Source: an uncultured Microbulbifer sp.
GTDB lineage: Bacteria > Pseudomonadota > Gammaproteobacteria > Pseudomonadales > Cellvibrionaceae
Direction of reading: 5' to 3'
Assembly (NCBI RefSeq): GCF_947489355.1
Contig: NZ_CANLDD010000014.1
Span: 1 to 64,000 of the forward strand
DNA: 64,000 nt
Part shown: one piece after another, positions 9,330 to 18,358 of the stretch
Layout: every line of letters begins with the position of its first letter
Numbering within the stretch: position 1 is the first letter of the stretch
The notes under the pieces: generated by a model
The model's input: only the letters and a program-made list of their open reading frames with translations
Database searches by the model: none
What the model was told of the DNA's origin: nothing
Translations under genes and position numbers: made by a program

Positions 9330-11411
9330 CTAGGGTGTTTTCGACGATGTCGGCGCCAATACCTCAAAGGGGCGCATCATATCGTAGTCCTCGTGAGAGA
9401 GCAGGTGGCAGTGCCAGACATAGATGCCCTCGCGATCGAAGTGGGCGATGACCCGGGTGACCTGGCCCGGTAGGGCAATCACCGTGTCTTTGGGGCCGCG
9501 CTCTTCGGCGCGCGGCGGAAGCCGCTCCCCCGTAAGGGCTTCGATTTTCAGTCGGGCACCCTGGAAAGTCTTGTCGGTGTGCAGGAATGCCTGGGATTTC
9601 GGAATCAGCTTGCCCTTGAAGGGTTGGCGATCGAGCACCTGAAACTCGACCAGGTGAATATGGATGGGGTGTGCGGACCTGGTGGGATTGTAGATCTCCC
9701 AGATTTCGACCGCGTTGTGCTCGACAATCTCCGTCGCGGGATCTCCAAAGAACAGAGAACCGTCCCGCAGGGTGCCGAGCAGCAGGAGGCTACGACCGTA
9801 GGGATCATCCAGGCGGAAAGTGGCCAGCTGCCGCGTACGGCTTGCCTGGGCTTCACTCAATCTGTCGAGGGGGCGGCGCAGGGGCGTGTCGGCCGTGAGC
9901 TTCAGGTCCCCGATGGTTGCCGGTGGCTTACCCCCGGCATTGACAGATCCTGTGGCCGGGAGTACTTCAAATTGCAGTATCTGGCCGCTCGTTTGTGGAT
10001 TTGTTGGCGGAGTGATACCGCCGCGACCATCACTCAAAACACGGTGACCGCCCCGGTTATACACCAGTGCGAGGGAATTTTTGGGGTCCTGCGCCTCGAC
10101 AAATCCCTTGAATGGGATGTCGGGCCCGAAGTTGCGCAATATAAGCTTGCGACCCGAATACTGGCTGAAGTCCAAAAGCACGTCTGCACGCTCCGCGGGG
10201 GCCAGCACCAACTCGGACAGCCGGACAGGGCGGTCGAGAAATCCGCCGTCGCCGCCGATCTGCACAAACGGGACATCGCCGTCGATTTTGAGCACAAGTG
10301 TGCGCGTGTCGGCGGCGTTTAACAGGCGCAGCCGATAAACGTGCGGGGAGACGCTGACCTTGGGCCAGGCCATACCGTTGACAACCATCACATTGCCGAA
10401 AAACTCATCCAGGTGCGAGGGGTTGGGCCAGTTGGCCTCTACAGCCCGGTTCAGAACCGGTGACGAAGGCTGGCCCCGCCAACCGGGGAAATAGAGTTGC
10501 CCCTCTGCGGTAAATAATCGGTCTGTGATCGCGACTGGGATGGTGCGATGCGCGCTGGGCAGCAATTTCTCGCGAATCAGCCGGTCTTCGTTTTCGTCGC
10601 CGATCAGATAAAAGCCGAAGAGTCCGGCATAGTTACTAAGGCGGGTCATACCCAGCGTATGGTCGTGGTACCAAATCGTGGCGGCATCCTGGGAATTATC
10701 ATAGTGATAAGTTTTTTTCTTGAACAGGGGGCCAGTTTCTTTATAGCCCTGGGTGTACCAAGCGAGCGGATTGCCGTCACTCTCCCACTCGCTGTGGCCC
10801 CCATGCAGGTGGATCACGATGGGCACCGCATCCGGGTCCTTGGTACTGGCGAGATGGATGGAGCGGTCGACGGGAAAAAGATGGGGGCCCGAAAGTTCAT
10901 TGAGCCACTGCACCGAAAATGGCCGGTCCGAGCGCGCTCGAAATGTGGGGCCCGGGGAGTGGACCTGCCCTGCGTACTCAAAGCCCCATACAGTCGTCAT
11001 CAGGCGCTCGTCGTTTTCATCGCGCAGACCCATCCAAACAGGCCCGGACCGGACCGGCAGATCGACCGCAGCAGCACCTTCGGGCAGGAGTTCGATGGGC
11101 CGCGGAAGCTCGTTGACGAACTTCTTGATACCCATTGGATCGAGTAAAGTCACCGGGTTTGATTTATTGGCGGGTGGCGTTTCCACGCCGACTGCGGGGG
11201 TCACTGAGAGTGAGGCATGAAGGACGCAGCAGAAAAATACCCGGCGCAATATTGCCTCAAAGCCCGTGTGGCCTGTGTGCTTTTCAAGATAGCCTGCATG
11301 TACATTGGTGAAGTGTTTTACCCGAAGTGCCCTCGATCTTGAATTATTTTTGACGGGTAATTCCTTAAGCCACCGCCTCTGTGTGGCTGGCGCAAAGAGG
11401 GCTGTAAACAT
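9330..11411 (-). CDS. Multicopper oxidase (CotA/bilirubin-oxidase-like)
   Basis: 693 residues with three cupredoxin domains. All four copper-ligand blocks are intact: IHLHGGHSEWESDG (His201, His203), WYHDH (His249, His251), HPIHIHLVEFQVLD near residue 580, and HCHLLSHEDYDMM (667-679) supplying the type 1 Cys668 and the His ligands. It should oxidise phenolic or metal substrates with four-electron reduction of oxygen to water. The HLHGG and HEDYDMM motifs place it with the CotA-type group rather than CueO. The first 75 residues include a hydrophobic stretch (VFFCCVLHASLSVTPAVG) that looks like a late signal sequence, so the true start may be further in, although no obvious in-frame ATG is present there. 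Monocistronic. Confidence 0.9.
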   Translation of the reverse strand: MFTALFAPATQRRWLKELPVKNNSRSRALRVKHFTNVHAGYLEKHTGHTGFEAILRRVFFCCVLHASLSVTPAVGVETPPANKSNPVTLLDPMGIKKFVNELPRPIELLPEGAAAVDLPVRSGPVWMGLRDENDERLMTTVWGFEYAGQVHSPGPTFRARSDRPFSVQWLNELSGPHLFPVDRSIHLASTKDPDAVPIVIHLHGGHSEWESDGNPLAWYTQGYKETGPLFKKKTYHYDNSQDAATIWYHDHTLGMTRLSNYAGLFGFYLIGDENEDRLIREKLLPSAHRTIPVAITDRLFTAEGQLYFPGWRGQPSSPVLNRAVEANWPNPSHLDEFFGNVMVVNGMAWPKVSVSPHVYRLRLLNAADTRTLVLKIDGDVPFVQIGGDGGFLDRPVRLSELVLAPAERADVLLDFSQYSGRKLILRNFGPDIPFKGFVEAQDPKNSLALVYNRGGHRVLSDGRGGITPPTNPQTSGQILQFEVLPATGSVNAGGKPPATIGDLKLTADTPLRRPLDRLSEAQASRTRQLATFRLDDPYGRSLLLLGTLRDGSLFFGDPATEIVEHNAVEIWEIYNPTRSAHPIHIHLVEFQVLDRQPFKGKLIPKSQAFLHTDKTFQGARLKIEALTGERLPPRAEERGPKDTVIALPGQVTRVIAHFDREGIYVWHCHLLSHEDYDMMRPFEVLAPTSSKTP

Positions 11412-12328
11412 ATTCGCTATTCCTAGCTAAGGTTGTTTTTATCCATTGGGGGGTTGTGTCGGGTCATAATTTTATTGGCATTAAAGGGTTCAACCTGTTC
11501 GCATTGTAGTCGCCAATAATTGACCTGCTGTGTTTTTGGCGCATTGTGCGAGACTTTCAAACCGGTAAACTGGAGGACAATCCGTAAAAAATAACAGGCT
11601 TCAGTGGTGGCGCTTTTCTTTCTGGTCTACAGAATATTCTGTATGAAAAGCCGTGTTATCCAGACAGAAGCAACCCGAATGCAGGTTGAGTATTTTATTG
11701 CATCGTGCCACTTCGCCAGGCCCCTCTCTCTATGATGTGGCTTTGAACTATGGCAGTTGGCATACCACTGTTACTATCGGGCCGGAAGGAAAGAATACCC
11801 CTCTCCCGGGACGTGCTGTGAATACATCCCTGTACGTTCGTCATCGGCATCCATGCCGCATAAGATCCTGGCACAGGGGTATGCTTCCCTCCTGCCTTAC
11901 GAGAAAGTTCCGGGATACACTGCTGACAAAACCTGTTCACCCAAGCCAGCAAAGACTTCCATTTAAGAAAAACATTGTTGGGTTTTGCCAGGGTGCTATC
12001 GCAAGCATTCAACGCTGCCCAATGGCACCAGGTGTCTCCGGACAGAAGGCTTCAACACAGGGTTTCATAGGGAGTTTCGACAAGTACGAAGGGTTTTGAT
12101 CGCTGCGGTGAGTGACAGCTCTGGTTTGACACACTCCCACAATGCTTGCGCCAGGGCAGGGGGGAATTCAGGTTCCTTAACACACGCCAGACGGCAAATG
12201 AGTGGGGCAGCGTGACCACGACGAAGGCGGTACAGACCAAACGTCCTTCACACAAAAAGAAGATATATGCGCCAATAGGGTTTATAGGTATTGCATCTTC
12301 ATCGAATTGACGTATTGTTCACCAGAAA
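11412..12328. other. Intergenic stretch with small hairpins
   Basis: About 0.9 kb without a recognisable gene. Frames of 100-150 codons exist on both strands but have no family character. Two small hairpins stand close together: TACA-tccc-TGTA at 11823-11834 and CGGCAT-cc-ATGCCG at 11845-11858. This may be a decayed repeat. The right edge is the promoter region of the next locus. Confidence 0.5.
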
Positions 12329-12342
12329 TGTAACCGGTTACA
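12329..12342. promoter_or_regulatory. LacI-family operator, copy 1
   Basis: Palindrome TGTAACCGGTTACA, with symmetric flanks extending the dyad to 22 bp (12325-12346). It lies about 90 bp upstream of the oxidoreductase start. The central CCGG dyad with TGTAA arms is typical of LacI/GalR-family sites. The same 14 bp recur at 18123 and 18277, bracketing the locus that encodes its own LacI regulator. Confidence 0.8.
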
Positions 12343-12433
12343 TTTCAATATCAGCGGTAAGCCCGCAAAAACAACAACAGTGTATACAAAGGTGCGAGCC
12401 ACACAGAAGCGGTGTTTCGCTACGGGCAGATGT

Positions 12434-13609
12434 ATGGACAGAAAGGTGAGAATGGGGATGGTTGGCGGTGGAGAAGGGGGCTTTATCGGCCCGATTCACC
12501 GTATGGCCGCTGCGCTTGATGGTGAGGTTGCACTGGTAGCCGGCTGCTTCAGCAACAACCCCGAGCGGAGCCGGACCAGTGGAGAACAACTCGGGCTGCC
12601 GGCAGATCGGGTCTACTCGGATTACCAGCAAATGATGCGCACAGAGTCTGCGCGCAGTTGCGACGAGCGCATGGAGTTTGTCGCTGTGGTAACGCCCAAT
12701 CACTGGCACCTGCCGGTGTCAGTTGCCGCCCTGGAAGCGGGCTTTCATGTGCTTTCGGATAAGCCGGCTGCCCGCACACTGGAGGAAGTGCTCGAACTCA
12801 AAAAGGTGGTCGAGGCATCCGGGCGACTGTACGGGCTGACCCATACCTACGCCGCCTATCCCATGGTGATGCAAGCGCGGGATATGGTGCAGTCAAAGGT
12901 ACTGGGCCCTGTCCGCCGTGTGAGTGTTGCCTACGCTCAGGGCTGGCTGGCACAGCCGGATGACACCCACAACAGCAAACAGGCGCACTGGCGCACCGAC
13001 CCTCAACGCGCCGGGGAGAGCGGTTGTTTTGCCGATATCGGCACCCATGCGCACCACCTGGTTGAATACATTACCGGTCAGTGGGTAACCGCGATCTGTG
13101 CAGATCTGCAAACGGCAGTTGCCGGCCGGCTTCTGGATGATGATGGCACAGCGTTGTTCAAATTGGAGAGTGGTGCCCGCGGCACCCTAATGGCAAGCCA
13201 AGTGTGTGGGGGCGAGGGCAACAACCTGAATATCAGTGTCCACTGCGAACTGGGCTCCCTTTTCTGGGAGCAGGAGAACCCGAACCGGTTGCAGGTAAAG
13301 CGCCGGGGACAGGCTGACGCTGTGTATCGGGCTGGCGTCGATAGTGCCTACCTGGGCGAAAAGGTCCGCGCACGGTTGAGAACGCCGCAGGGACATCCGG
13401 AGGGCTACATCGAAGCCTTCGCCAATCTTTACCGGGATTTTGCCGCCATGGTCCGGTGCAAGCGGCATGGCCGGGCCATAGAGGGTGTGCATGCTGTGGG
13501 AGACATTGCAGCGGGCGTGCGCGGCATGGCGTTTGTGCGTGGTGCTATCCAAAGCAGCAGCCAATCTGCCTGGGTGCCACTAAGGCCCTACTGGGGTCAG
13601 CGGGGATGA
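12434..13609 (+). CDS. Gfo/Idh/MocA-family oxidoreductase
   Basis: About 391 residues from ATG 12434 (MDRKVRMGMVGGG); an ATG at 12380 is in frame but adds an uncharacteristic leader. The N-terminal Rossmann fold has the MVGGGEGGFIGPIHR nucleotide-binding loop and TPNHWHLP, and a catalytic-lysine motif in the form SDKPAART rather than the commoner EKP. The C-terminal half has the FADIGTHAHHLVEYITG block that shapes the sugar site. Members reversibly oxidise sugar hydroxyls with NAD(P). In the context of the GMC dehydrogenase and DUF1080 genes it most likely reduces a 3-keto sugar back to the parent hexose, or performs the reverse. It is first in the operator-controlled block, with the next gene 55 bp on. 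Confidence 0.9.
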   Translation: MDRKVRMGMVGGGEGGFIGPIHRMAAALDGEVALVAGCFSNNPERSRTSGEQLGLPADRVYSDYQQMMRTESARSCDERMEFVAVVTPNHWHLPVSVAALEAGFHVLSDKPAARTLEEVLELKKVVEASGRLYGLTHTYAAYPMVMQARDMVQSKVLGPVRRVSVAYAQGWLAQPDDTHNSKQAHWRTDPQRAGESGCFADIGTHAHHLVEYITGQWVTAICADLQTAVAGRLLDDDGTALFKLESGARGTLMASQVCGGEGNNLNISVHCELGSLFWEQENPNRLQVKRRGQADAVYRAGVDSAYLGEKVRARLRTPQGHPEGYIEAFANLYRDFAAMVRCKRHGRAIEGVHAVGDIAAGVRGMAFVRGAIQSSSQSAWVPLRPYWGQRG

Positions 13610-13664
13610 TCGCAACTGCTAACAGTTTCTGATTGATGTACAGCTGTAGAAAGGATAACAAAGA

Positions 13665-14726
13665 ATGAAGGCACCGAGCATTCAGGGGCCGGGAATTTTT
13701 CTCGCCCAGTTTCTGCCCACAGGCGACGCACCGGCTTCACTTGCGTCGATGGCGGCCTGGGCGGCGGGTCTGGGTTATAAAGGCATACAGATTCCCACTT
13801 GGGACAAACGTATTTTCGACTTGGCGTTGGCTTGCAACAGTCAAGCCTATTGCGACGATATTCTCGGGGTCTGCCATGCCGCGGGTGTAGAGATTACCGA
13901 GCTTTCCACCCATCTGCAGGGGCAGTTGGTAGCGGCACACCCGGCCTACAGCGAGATGCTGGATATTTTTGCCCCCGCCGGGGTTCGCGGAAATCTGCAG
14001 GGCCGCGCACAGTGGGCGCACTCGCAGCTGGTTAAGGCGGCGCAAGCCAGTGCGAACCTGAAACTCAAATCCCACGCAACTTTTTCCGGAGCACTGCTCT
14101 GGCACACTGTCTACCCCTGGCCCCAGCGCCCCGCCATGCTGGTGGAAGAGGGCTTTCGCGAGCTGGCCCGGTTGTGGCGACCGATACTGGAGGCCTTTGA
14201 TCGCGCCGGTGTCGATGTCTGTTATGAACTGCATCCGGGCGAGGACCTGCACGATGGGCTGACATTCGAGCGCTTTCTGCAAGCGGTTGACCACCACCCC
14301 AGAGCCAACATCCTCTACGATCCTAGCCACCTGTTGCTGCAGCAGATGGATTACCTCGCCTTTATTGATCTCTACCACGAGCGCATCAAGGCTTTTCATG
14401 TGAAGGATGCGGAATTCCGCCCCAGTGGCAGGGCCGGTGTCTATGGCGGCTACGCACCCTGGATAGAACGCCCCGGTCGATTTCGCTCCCTCGGCGATGG
14501 CCAAGTGGATTTTCGCGGGATCTTCAGCAAGCTGACCCAGTACGGATTTGACCGGTGGGCGGTTTTGGAGTGGGAGTGCTGTATCAAGGATCAACAGCAA
14601 GGGGCCCGCGAGGGTGCGCCTTTTATCCGCGATCACCTGATTACTGTCGCAGACAAGGCCTTTGACGATTTCGCCGGAGCGAAATCCGACAGCGCGCGCA
14701 ATCGCAGGATACTCGGCCTGCGGTAG
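13665..14726 (+). CDS. Sugar phosphate isomerase/epimerase-type TIM barrel
   Basis: 353 residues of the xylose-isomerase-like AP-endonuclease-2 fold. Metal-ligand segments are visible in order: YELHPGEDLHDG, LYDPSHLLLQQMD, KAFHVKDAEF and VLEWECC, giving the usual Glu/Asp/His/Glu site. No signal peptide, so cytosolic. Enzymes of this type next to Gfo/Idh oxidoreductases and DUF1080 proteins act as 3-keto-sugar isomerases or as 3-keto-glycoside lyases; which applies here cannot be decided. An AAGGA ribosome binding site precedes the ATG. The gene sits between the oxidoreductase and the permease in an apparent operon. Confidence 0.85.
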   Translation: MKAPSIQGPGIFLAQFLPTGDAPASLASMAAWAAGLGYKGIQIPTWDKRIFDLALACNSQAYCDDILGVCHAAGVEITELSTHLQGQLVAAHPAYSEMLDIFAPAGVRGNLQGRAQWAHSQLVKAAQASANLKLKSHATFSGALLWHTVYPWPQRPAMLVEEGFRELARLWRPILEAFDRAGVDVCYELHPGEDLHDGLTFERFLQAVDHHPRANILYDPSHLLLQQMDYLAFIDLYHERIKAFHVKDAEFRPSGRAGVYGGYAPWIERPGRFRSLGDGQVDFRGIFSKLTQYGFDRWAVLEWECCIKDQQQGAREGAPFIRDHLITVADKAFDDFAGAKSDSARNRRILGLR

Positions 14727-14795
14727 AGTCTTTCCATTAGCGCGAATAATGCCATTGCGCAGTCTATAAAAATAACGGGCACGGAGATTGGATCA

Positions 14796-16139
14796 ATGCA
14801 CCCACCGGCAACACCACTGAGCAGAAACCTTTTTCTGGTAGGCAACCTCTCTATTTTTATGATCGGGCTGGGGTTCGCCGTCAGAACATCCATTGCTGGG
14901 AACCTGCAATCGGATATTTACGACCAGATTGATCTCGCCAACTCCACCACCATGGTGGGTGAGGCCCTGGGCTTCACTTTCACCGGCTTTGCCCTCACGC
15001 TGCTGTTTGGCAGTGCCCTGGTGGATCTTGTTGGTATCAAGCGGATGCTGCTGCTCTCCGCAACCGGCTATGTACTCGGCAGCCTGTTGATTATTGCTGC
15101 CTCCCTGACGCCTCCCATTGCCGGTGTAGAAAACCTGGTGCTGGCGGGGCTGCTGTTGACGGGGCTTGGTTGGGGGGCGGTGGAAGCGGCCAGCAATCCA
15201 ATGATCGCCGCCAGCGACCCCGCCAACAAAACCCACCGCCTGAATGTCCTGCACGCCTGGTGGCCGGCGGGCATTGTGGTGGGCGGTCTGGTGGGGCTGG
15301 CAATCTCCGCGCTGGAATGGCCCTGGCAGTTGAACCTGGCGGTACTGGTGTTGCCGGCGCTGGTTATGGCCTGGCTTGTAGTGACAACGGATTTCCCGGT
15401 CACCGAGCGGGTGTCCTCCGGGGTCAGCTATGAGGAGATGTTCAAGGAGGTATTCAAGCAGCCCATGTTTATCCTATTGTGGTTGTGCATGTGGCTGACA
15501 GCGGCGACAGAGCTTGCGCCCGGTCAATGGGTGGATCTGACACTCTCGCGGGTTGTGGGCATGAAAGGCATCCTGATCCTGGTATATGTGAGCATGCTGG
15601 TATTTGTGATGCGGCATTTTGCCGGGCAGTTGGCGAAATGGCTGTCCCCTGTGGGGCTGCTCTGGGTCAGCAGCCTGCTTGCGGCAGTGGGACTGTATAG
15701 CCTGAGTCTGGCGCGCACCCCGGTGAGTGCGTTTTTAGCGGCAACCCTCTGGGGTATTGGTTTCTGTTATATGTGGCCCACCATGCTGGCCACGGTGTCC
15801 GAACGCTTTGTGCGCGGCGGAGCGCTGTTTCTTGGGTTACTGGGTTTTGCCGGCGGCTTGTCCATACAGTTTGTATTGCCGCAGTTGGGGGCGGTCTTCG
15901 ACCGCACAAAAATAGAAGCTGCCGGTGGCCTTGAGGCTTTCGAACAGTTGCGTGGCGCAGAGCTCGATGCGGTGCTGGTGACTGCCTCGGTGCAATCCTT
16001 CCAGTCACTGGCAGTGGTGCCCCTGTTTTTGCTACCGATTTTCGGGTTTATTTGGTTCTGGGATCGCAGGCGCAGAATCCGCGTTGACAAACATGCGGCC
16101 GACGATTCAGCACCCTCGCCAGCGGGGGATCAACCCTAA
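14796..16139 (+). CDS. MFS transporter
   Basis: 447 residues with about 12 hydrophobic helices (for example NLFLVGNLSIFMIGLGFAV, LLLSATGYVLGSLLIIAASL, FLLPIFGFIWFW) and no signal peptide; the C-terminus is polar and cytosolic (WDRRRRIRVDK). It is a Major Facilitator permease of the sugar or nucleoside H+ symporter type. From position it should import the mono- or keto-sugar that the TIM-barrel enzyme and the oxidoreductase act on. GGAG lies 13 bp before the ATG, and the gene is 69 bp after the isomerase in the same orientation. Confidence 0.85.
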   Translation: MHPPATPLSRNLFLVGNLSIFMIGLGFAVRTSIAGNLQSDIYDQIDLANSTTMVGEALGFTFTGFALTLLFGSALVDLVGIKRMLLLSATGYVLGSLLIIAASLTPPIAGVENLVLAGLLLTGLGWGAVEAASNPMIAASDPANKTHRLNVLHAWWPAGIVVGGLVGLAISALEWPWQLNLAVLVLPALVMAWLVVTTDFPVTERVSSGVSYEEMFKEVFKQPMFILLWLCMWLTAATELAPGQWVDLTLSRVVGMKGILILVYVSMLVFVMRHFAGQLAKWLSPVGLLWVSSLLAAVGLYSLSLARTPVSAFLAATLWGIGFCYMWPTMLATVSERFVRGGALFLGLLGFAGGLSIQFVLPQLGAVFDRTKIEAAGGLEAFEQLRGAELDAVLVTASVQSFQSLAVVPLFLLPIFGFIWFWDRRRRIRVDKHAADDSAPSPAGDQP

Positions 16140-16185
16140 CCCGGCCCGGGTAAGCTAACTTTTTACAGAAAATATACAGGTATAT

Positions 16186-17196
16186 ATGTCGAACATTCGC
16201 GAAGTTGCCCGGCGTTCCGGGGTATCGGTGGCAACTGTGTCCCGGACTTTGAAGGACCCGAAAGTGGTTTCCCCGCAAACCAGGGCGCGGGTACTGAAGG
16301 CGGTGGATGAGGTCGGTTACAGGCCCAATCTCCTGGCCAGGAATTTCAGTTCCGGTAAATCGTTTGCGGTGATGGTGCTGGTACCCAATATTGCCAATCC
16401 CTTTTTTTCCAGGGTAATCCGGGGCATTGAAAAGGCCGCTCAGGATCAGGGCTATTCGGTGCTGTTGGGCGATACAAAAGGGCAACCGGCCAACGAACAG
16501 TTTTACGCGGGCATGGCATTAACCAATCAGGCAGACGGACTGATCCAACTGGACAGCAGTTATCCTTTTGCAGACAAGGACGCCACCCTGGCGGCATCTG
16601 TGCCGATGGTCAATGCCTGTGAGCGCATCGCCGAGGATGACCGTTACCCGGTGGTTGAGCTGGATAACCGCGGCGCGGCACAGGCCATTGCACAACACTT
16701 GATGGAATTGGGGCACAGCCGCATCGGAGTGATTACCGGGCCCGTGGCAAGCCCGATTGTGCGCGACCGCCTGGCGGGATTTCGCCAGGCACTGGAAAAG
16801 CGCGGGCTGCAGCTTGACTCAGAACGCGTGACAGAGGGGGAATTTACCATGCCATCGGGGCAGCGGGGTGCCGAGGCGCTGCTCTCGGCCGCCCATGCAC
16901 CGACGGCGATTTTCTGTATGAATGACGAAATGGCGATTGGTGCCATTCACCAGGCCAAGAAGATGGGATTGACAGTGCCGGGGGATGTGTCTATTGCCGG
17001 ATTTGATAACATCGAGTTCTCGCAGTTCACCGATCCCCCCTTGACCACCATCGACCAGCCCGCGGAGGCATTGGGGCGCTACGCCATGGAAACCCTGCGC
17101 CTGATGATTGACGCAAAGCCGTTGAAATCCAGCCGCACCATTTTGCCTTTTAATCTGGTGCTACGGGAAAGCACTGGCCCCCTTCAGGATGTTTGA
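16186..17196 (+). CDS. LacI-family transcriptional regulator
   Basis: 336 residues. The N-terminal helix-turn-helix (residues 3-25, IREVARRSGVSVATVSRTL) and hinge (YRPNLLARNFSSGKS) are canonical, followed by a periplasmic-binding-protein-type sensor domain (VPNIANPFFSRVIRGIE, FCMNDEMAIGAI, VSIAGFDNIEFSQFTDPPLTTIDQP). It resembles the CytR/GalR subgroup. It is encoded within the locus whose two transcription blocks carry the palindromes at 12329, 18123 and 18277, so it is the obvious candidate to bind them. The effector is probably a sugar or keto-sugar. The ribosome binding site is weak. Confidence 0.95.
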   Translation: MSNIREVARRSGVSVATVSRTLKDPKVVSPQTRARVLKAVDEVGYRPNLLARNFSSGKSFAVMVLVPNIANPFFSRVIRGIEKAAQDQGYSVLLGDTKGQPANEQFYAGMALTNQADGLIQLDSSYPFADKDATLAASVPMVNACERIAEDDRYPVVELDNRGAAQAIAQHLMELGHSRIGVITGPVASPIVRDRLAGFRQALEKRGLQLDSERVTEGEFTMPSGQRGAEALLSAAHAPTAIFCMNDEMAIGAIHQAKKMGLTVPGDVSIAGFDNIEFSQFTDPPLTTIDQPAEALGRYAMETLRLMIDAKPLKSSRTILPFNLVLRESTGPLQDV

Positions 17197-17265
17197 GACC
17201 AGTATCGCCCGACCAGTTGCGGCCGGTGGAGCGGGAAATTACCGCACAGTATGGAGAGCATAACG

Positions 17266-17976
17266 ATGAGAATATTGATAAAAACCCGTGCCGGTCGATT
17301 GTTGATGCTGGCCCTTCCATTGCTGATGGCCTCCGCCGGTTGTGAGCGCACAGGGGAAATCGCCGCCAAGCAAGTGGATGCTGAGTGGGTCGACCTGTTC
17401 GACGGCGAGACACTCGGAGGCTGGACCGGGGTCAACGGTACCCAAGCCGGCGGGGCATGGCAGGTGCTCGATGGCAATCTGGTGCTCACCGCCGGAGGGG
17501 CGGGGGACCTGATAACGGCAGAGCAGTTTGCCGACTTTGAACTGGCCCTGGAGTGGAAAATCTCCCCGGGGGGTAACAGCGGTATTATTTATCGCGCTGC
17601 CAGTGGGGATGCACCGGTGTGGATGAGTGGCATGGAGTATCAGGTACTCGACAATAGGGCTTTCCCCAACCTGGAAAAACCCAGCCACAGCGCCGGCGCT
17701 GTGTTTGACCTGTATGCGCCGAGCGCTGCAAAAGCGAAACCTGCCGGGCAGTACAACAAAACACGTATTCGATTGCAGGATGGTCGGGTCGAGCACTGGC
17801 TCAATGGTACCAGGATCGTGAATTATCGGCTCTGGTCTGACGACTGGAAGACGCGCTTCGCCAGAAGCAAGTTTTCCAATTATCCCGGGTTTGCGCGCAG
17901 CACAAGGGGCCATATCGCCCTGCAGGACCATGGCGATAAAGTCTGGTATCGGAAGATCAAAATCCGCAGGCTTTGA
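17266..17976 (+). CDS. DUF1080 lipoprotein (3-keto-disaccharide hydrolase family)
   Basis: About 236 residues from ATG 17266, chosen because GGAGA at 17253-17257 is correctly spaced and a lipoprotein signal follows, ending in ASAGC (Cys26). The remainder is one DUF1080 domain with a concanavalin-like beta sandwich: WVDLFDGETLGGWTG at its start, FELALEWKISPGGNSGIIYR, EYQVLDNRAFP, and a close in GHIALQDHG. Members of the family hydrolyse 3-keto-glycosides. As a periplasm-facing lipoprotein it would cleave the product of the GMC dehydrogenase encoded next door. It is the last gene before the operator-bearing gap. Confidence 0.9.
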   Translation: MRILIKTRAGRLLMLALPLLMASAGCERTGEIAAKQVDAEWVDLFDGETLGGWTGVNGTQAGGAWQVLDGNLVLTAGGAGDLITAEQFADFELALEWKISPGGNSGIIYRAASGDAPVWMSGMEYQVLDNRAFPNLEKPSHSAGAVFDLYAPSAAKAKPAGQYNKTRIRLQDGRVEHWLNGTRIVNYRLWSDDWKTRFARSKFSNYPGFARSTRGHIALQDHGDKVWYRKIKIRRL

Positions 17977-18122
17977 TCCATGGGACTCTCGCAGTGGATA
18001 TCCGGCAAATGCGGATCTTCCCGTTGTGTGCCGGTTTGACTCGCTGCCCCCGGGGGAGTTCGCTGTCCAAGGCAGGATCTCTATGGGGCAGTGTGCTTTA
18101 ATCAAAAATTATTTATTTTTAA

Positions 18123-18136
18123 TGTAACCGGTTACA
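18123..18136. promoter_or_regulatory. LacI-family operator, copy 2
   Basis: TGTAACCGGTTACA, identical to the copies at 12329 and 18277, 223 bp upstream of the GMC start codon. Confidence 0.8.
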
Positions 18137-18276
18137 GTATGAAAAATGATAATAAATTATATTCAATGCATGGTATGGCTGCAGACATCGCAACTTTTGC
18201 ACCGCTTTCTGTTATCCCAAAGGGATTAATCAAGGGTGGTTTACTGGAAGAAGGCGAGTAAAAATTTTTTCAATAA

Positions 18277-18290
18277 TGTAACCGGTTACA
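18277..18290. promoter_or_regulatory. LacI-family operator, copy 3
   Basis: TGTAACCGGTTACA, 69 bp upstream of the GMC start codon in an A/T-rich stretch likely to hold the promoter. Confidence 0.8.
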
Positions 18291-18358
18291 ATTTTTTGAA
18301 ATGCAAACCGAAAAAATTACAAGCAAATAAAAAATAATTGATGAATTAGGAGGGTGCT

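Larger units (their letters stand above)
17977..18358. other. Promoter region of the dehydrogenase block, about 380 bp
   Basis: No gene. It carries two of the three LacI-type palindromes, 154 bp apart centre to centre, in an A/T-rich background, and ends with a strong AGGAGG ribosome binding site for the GMC gene. The paired operators would allow repression by looping. Confidence 0.7.

Noticed and set aside
11653..12099. 148-codon plus-strand frame before the glycoside locus
   Set aside because: No family character, no good ribosome binding site, and unusual composition; competing frames of similar length exist on the other strand.
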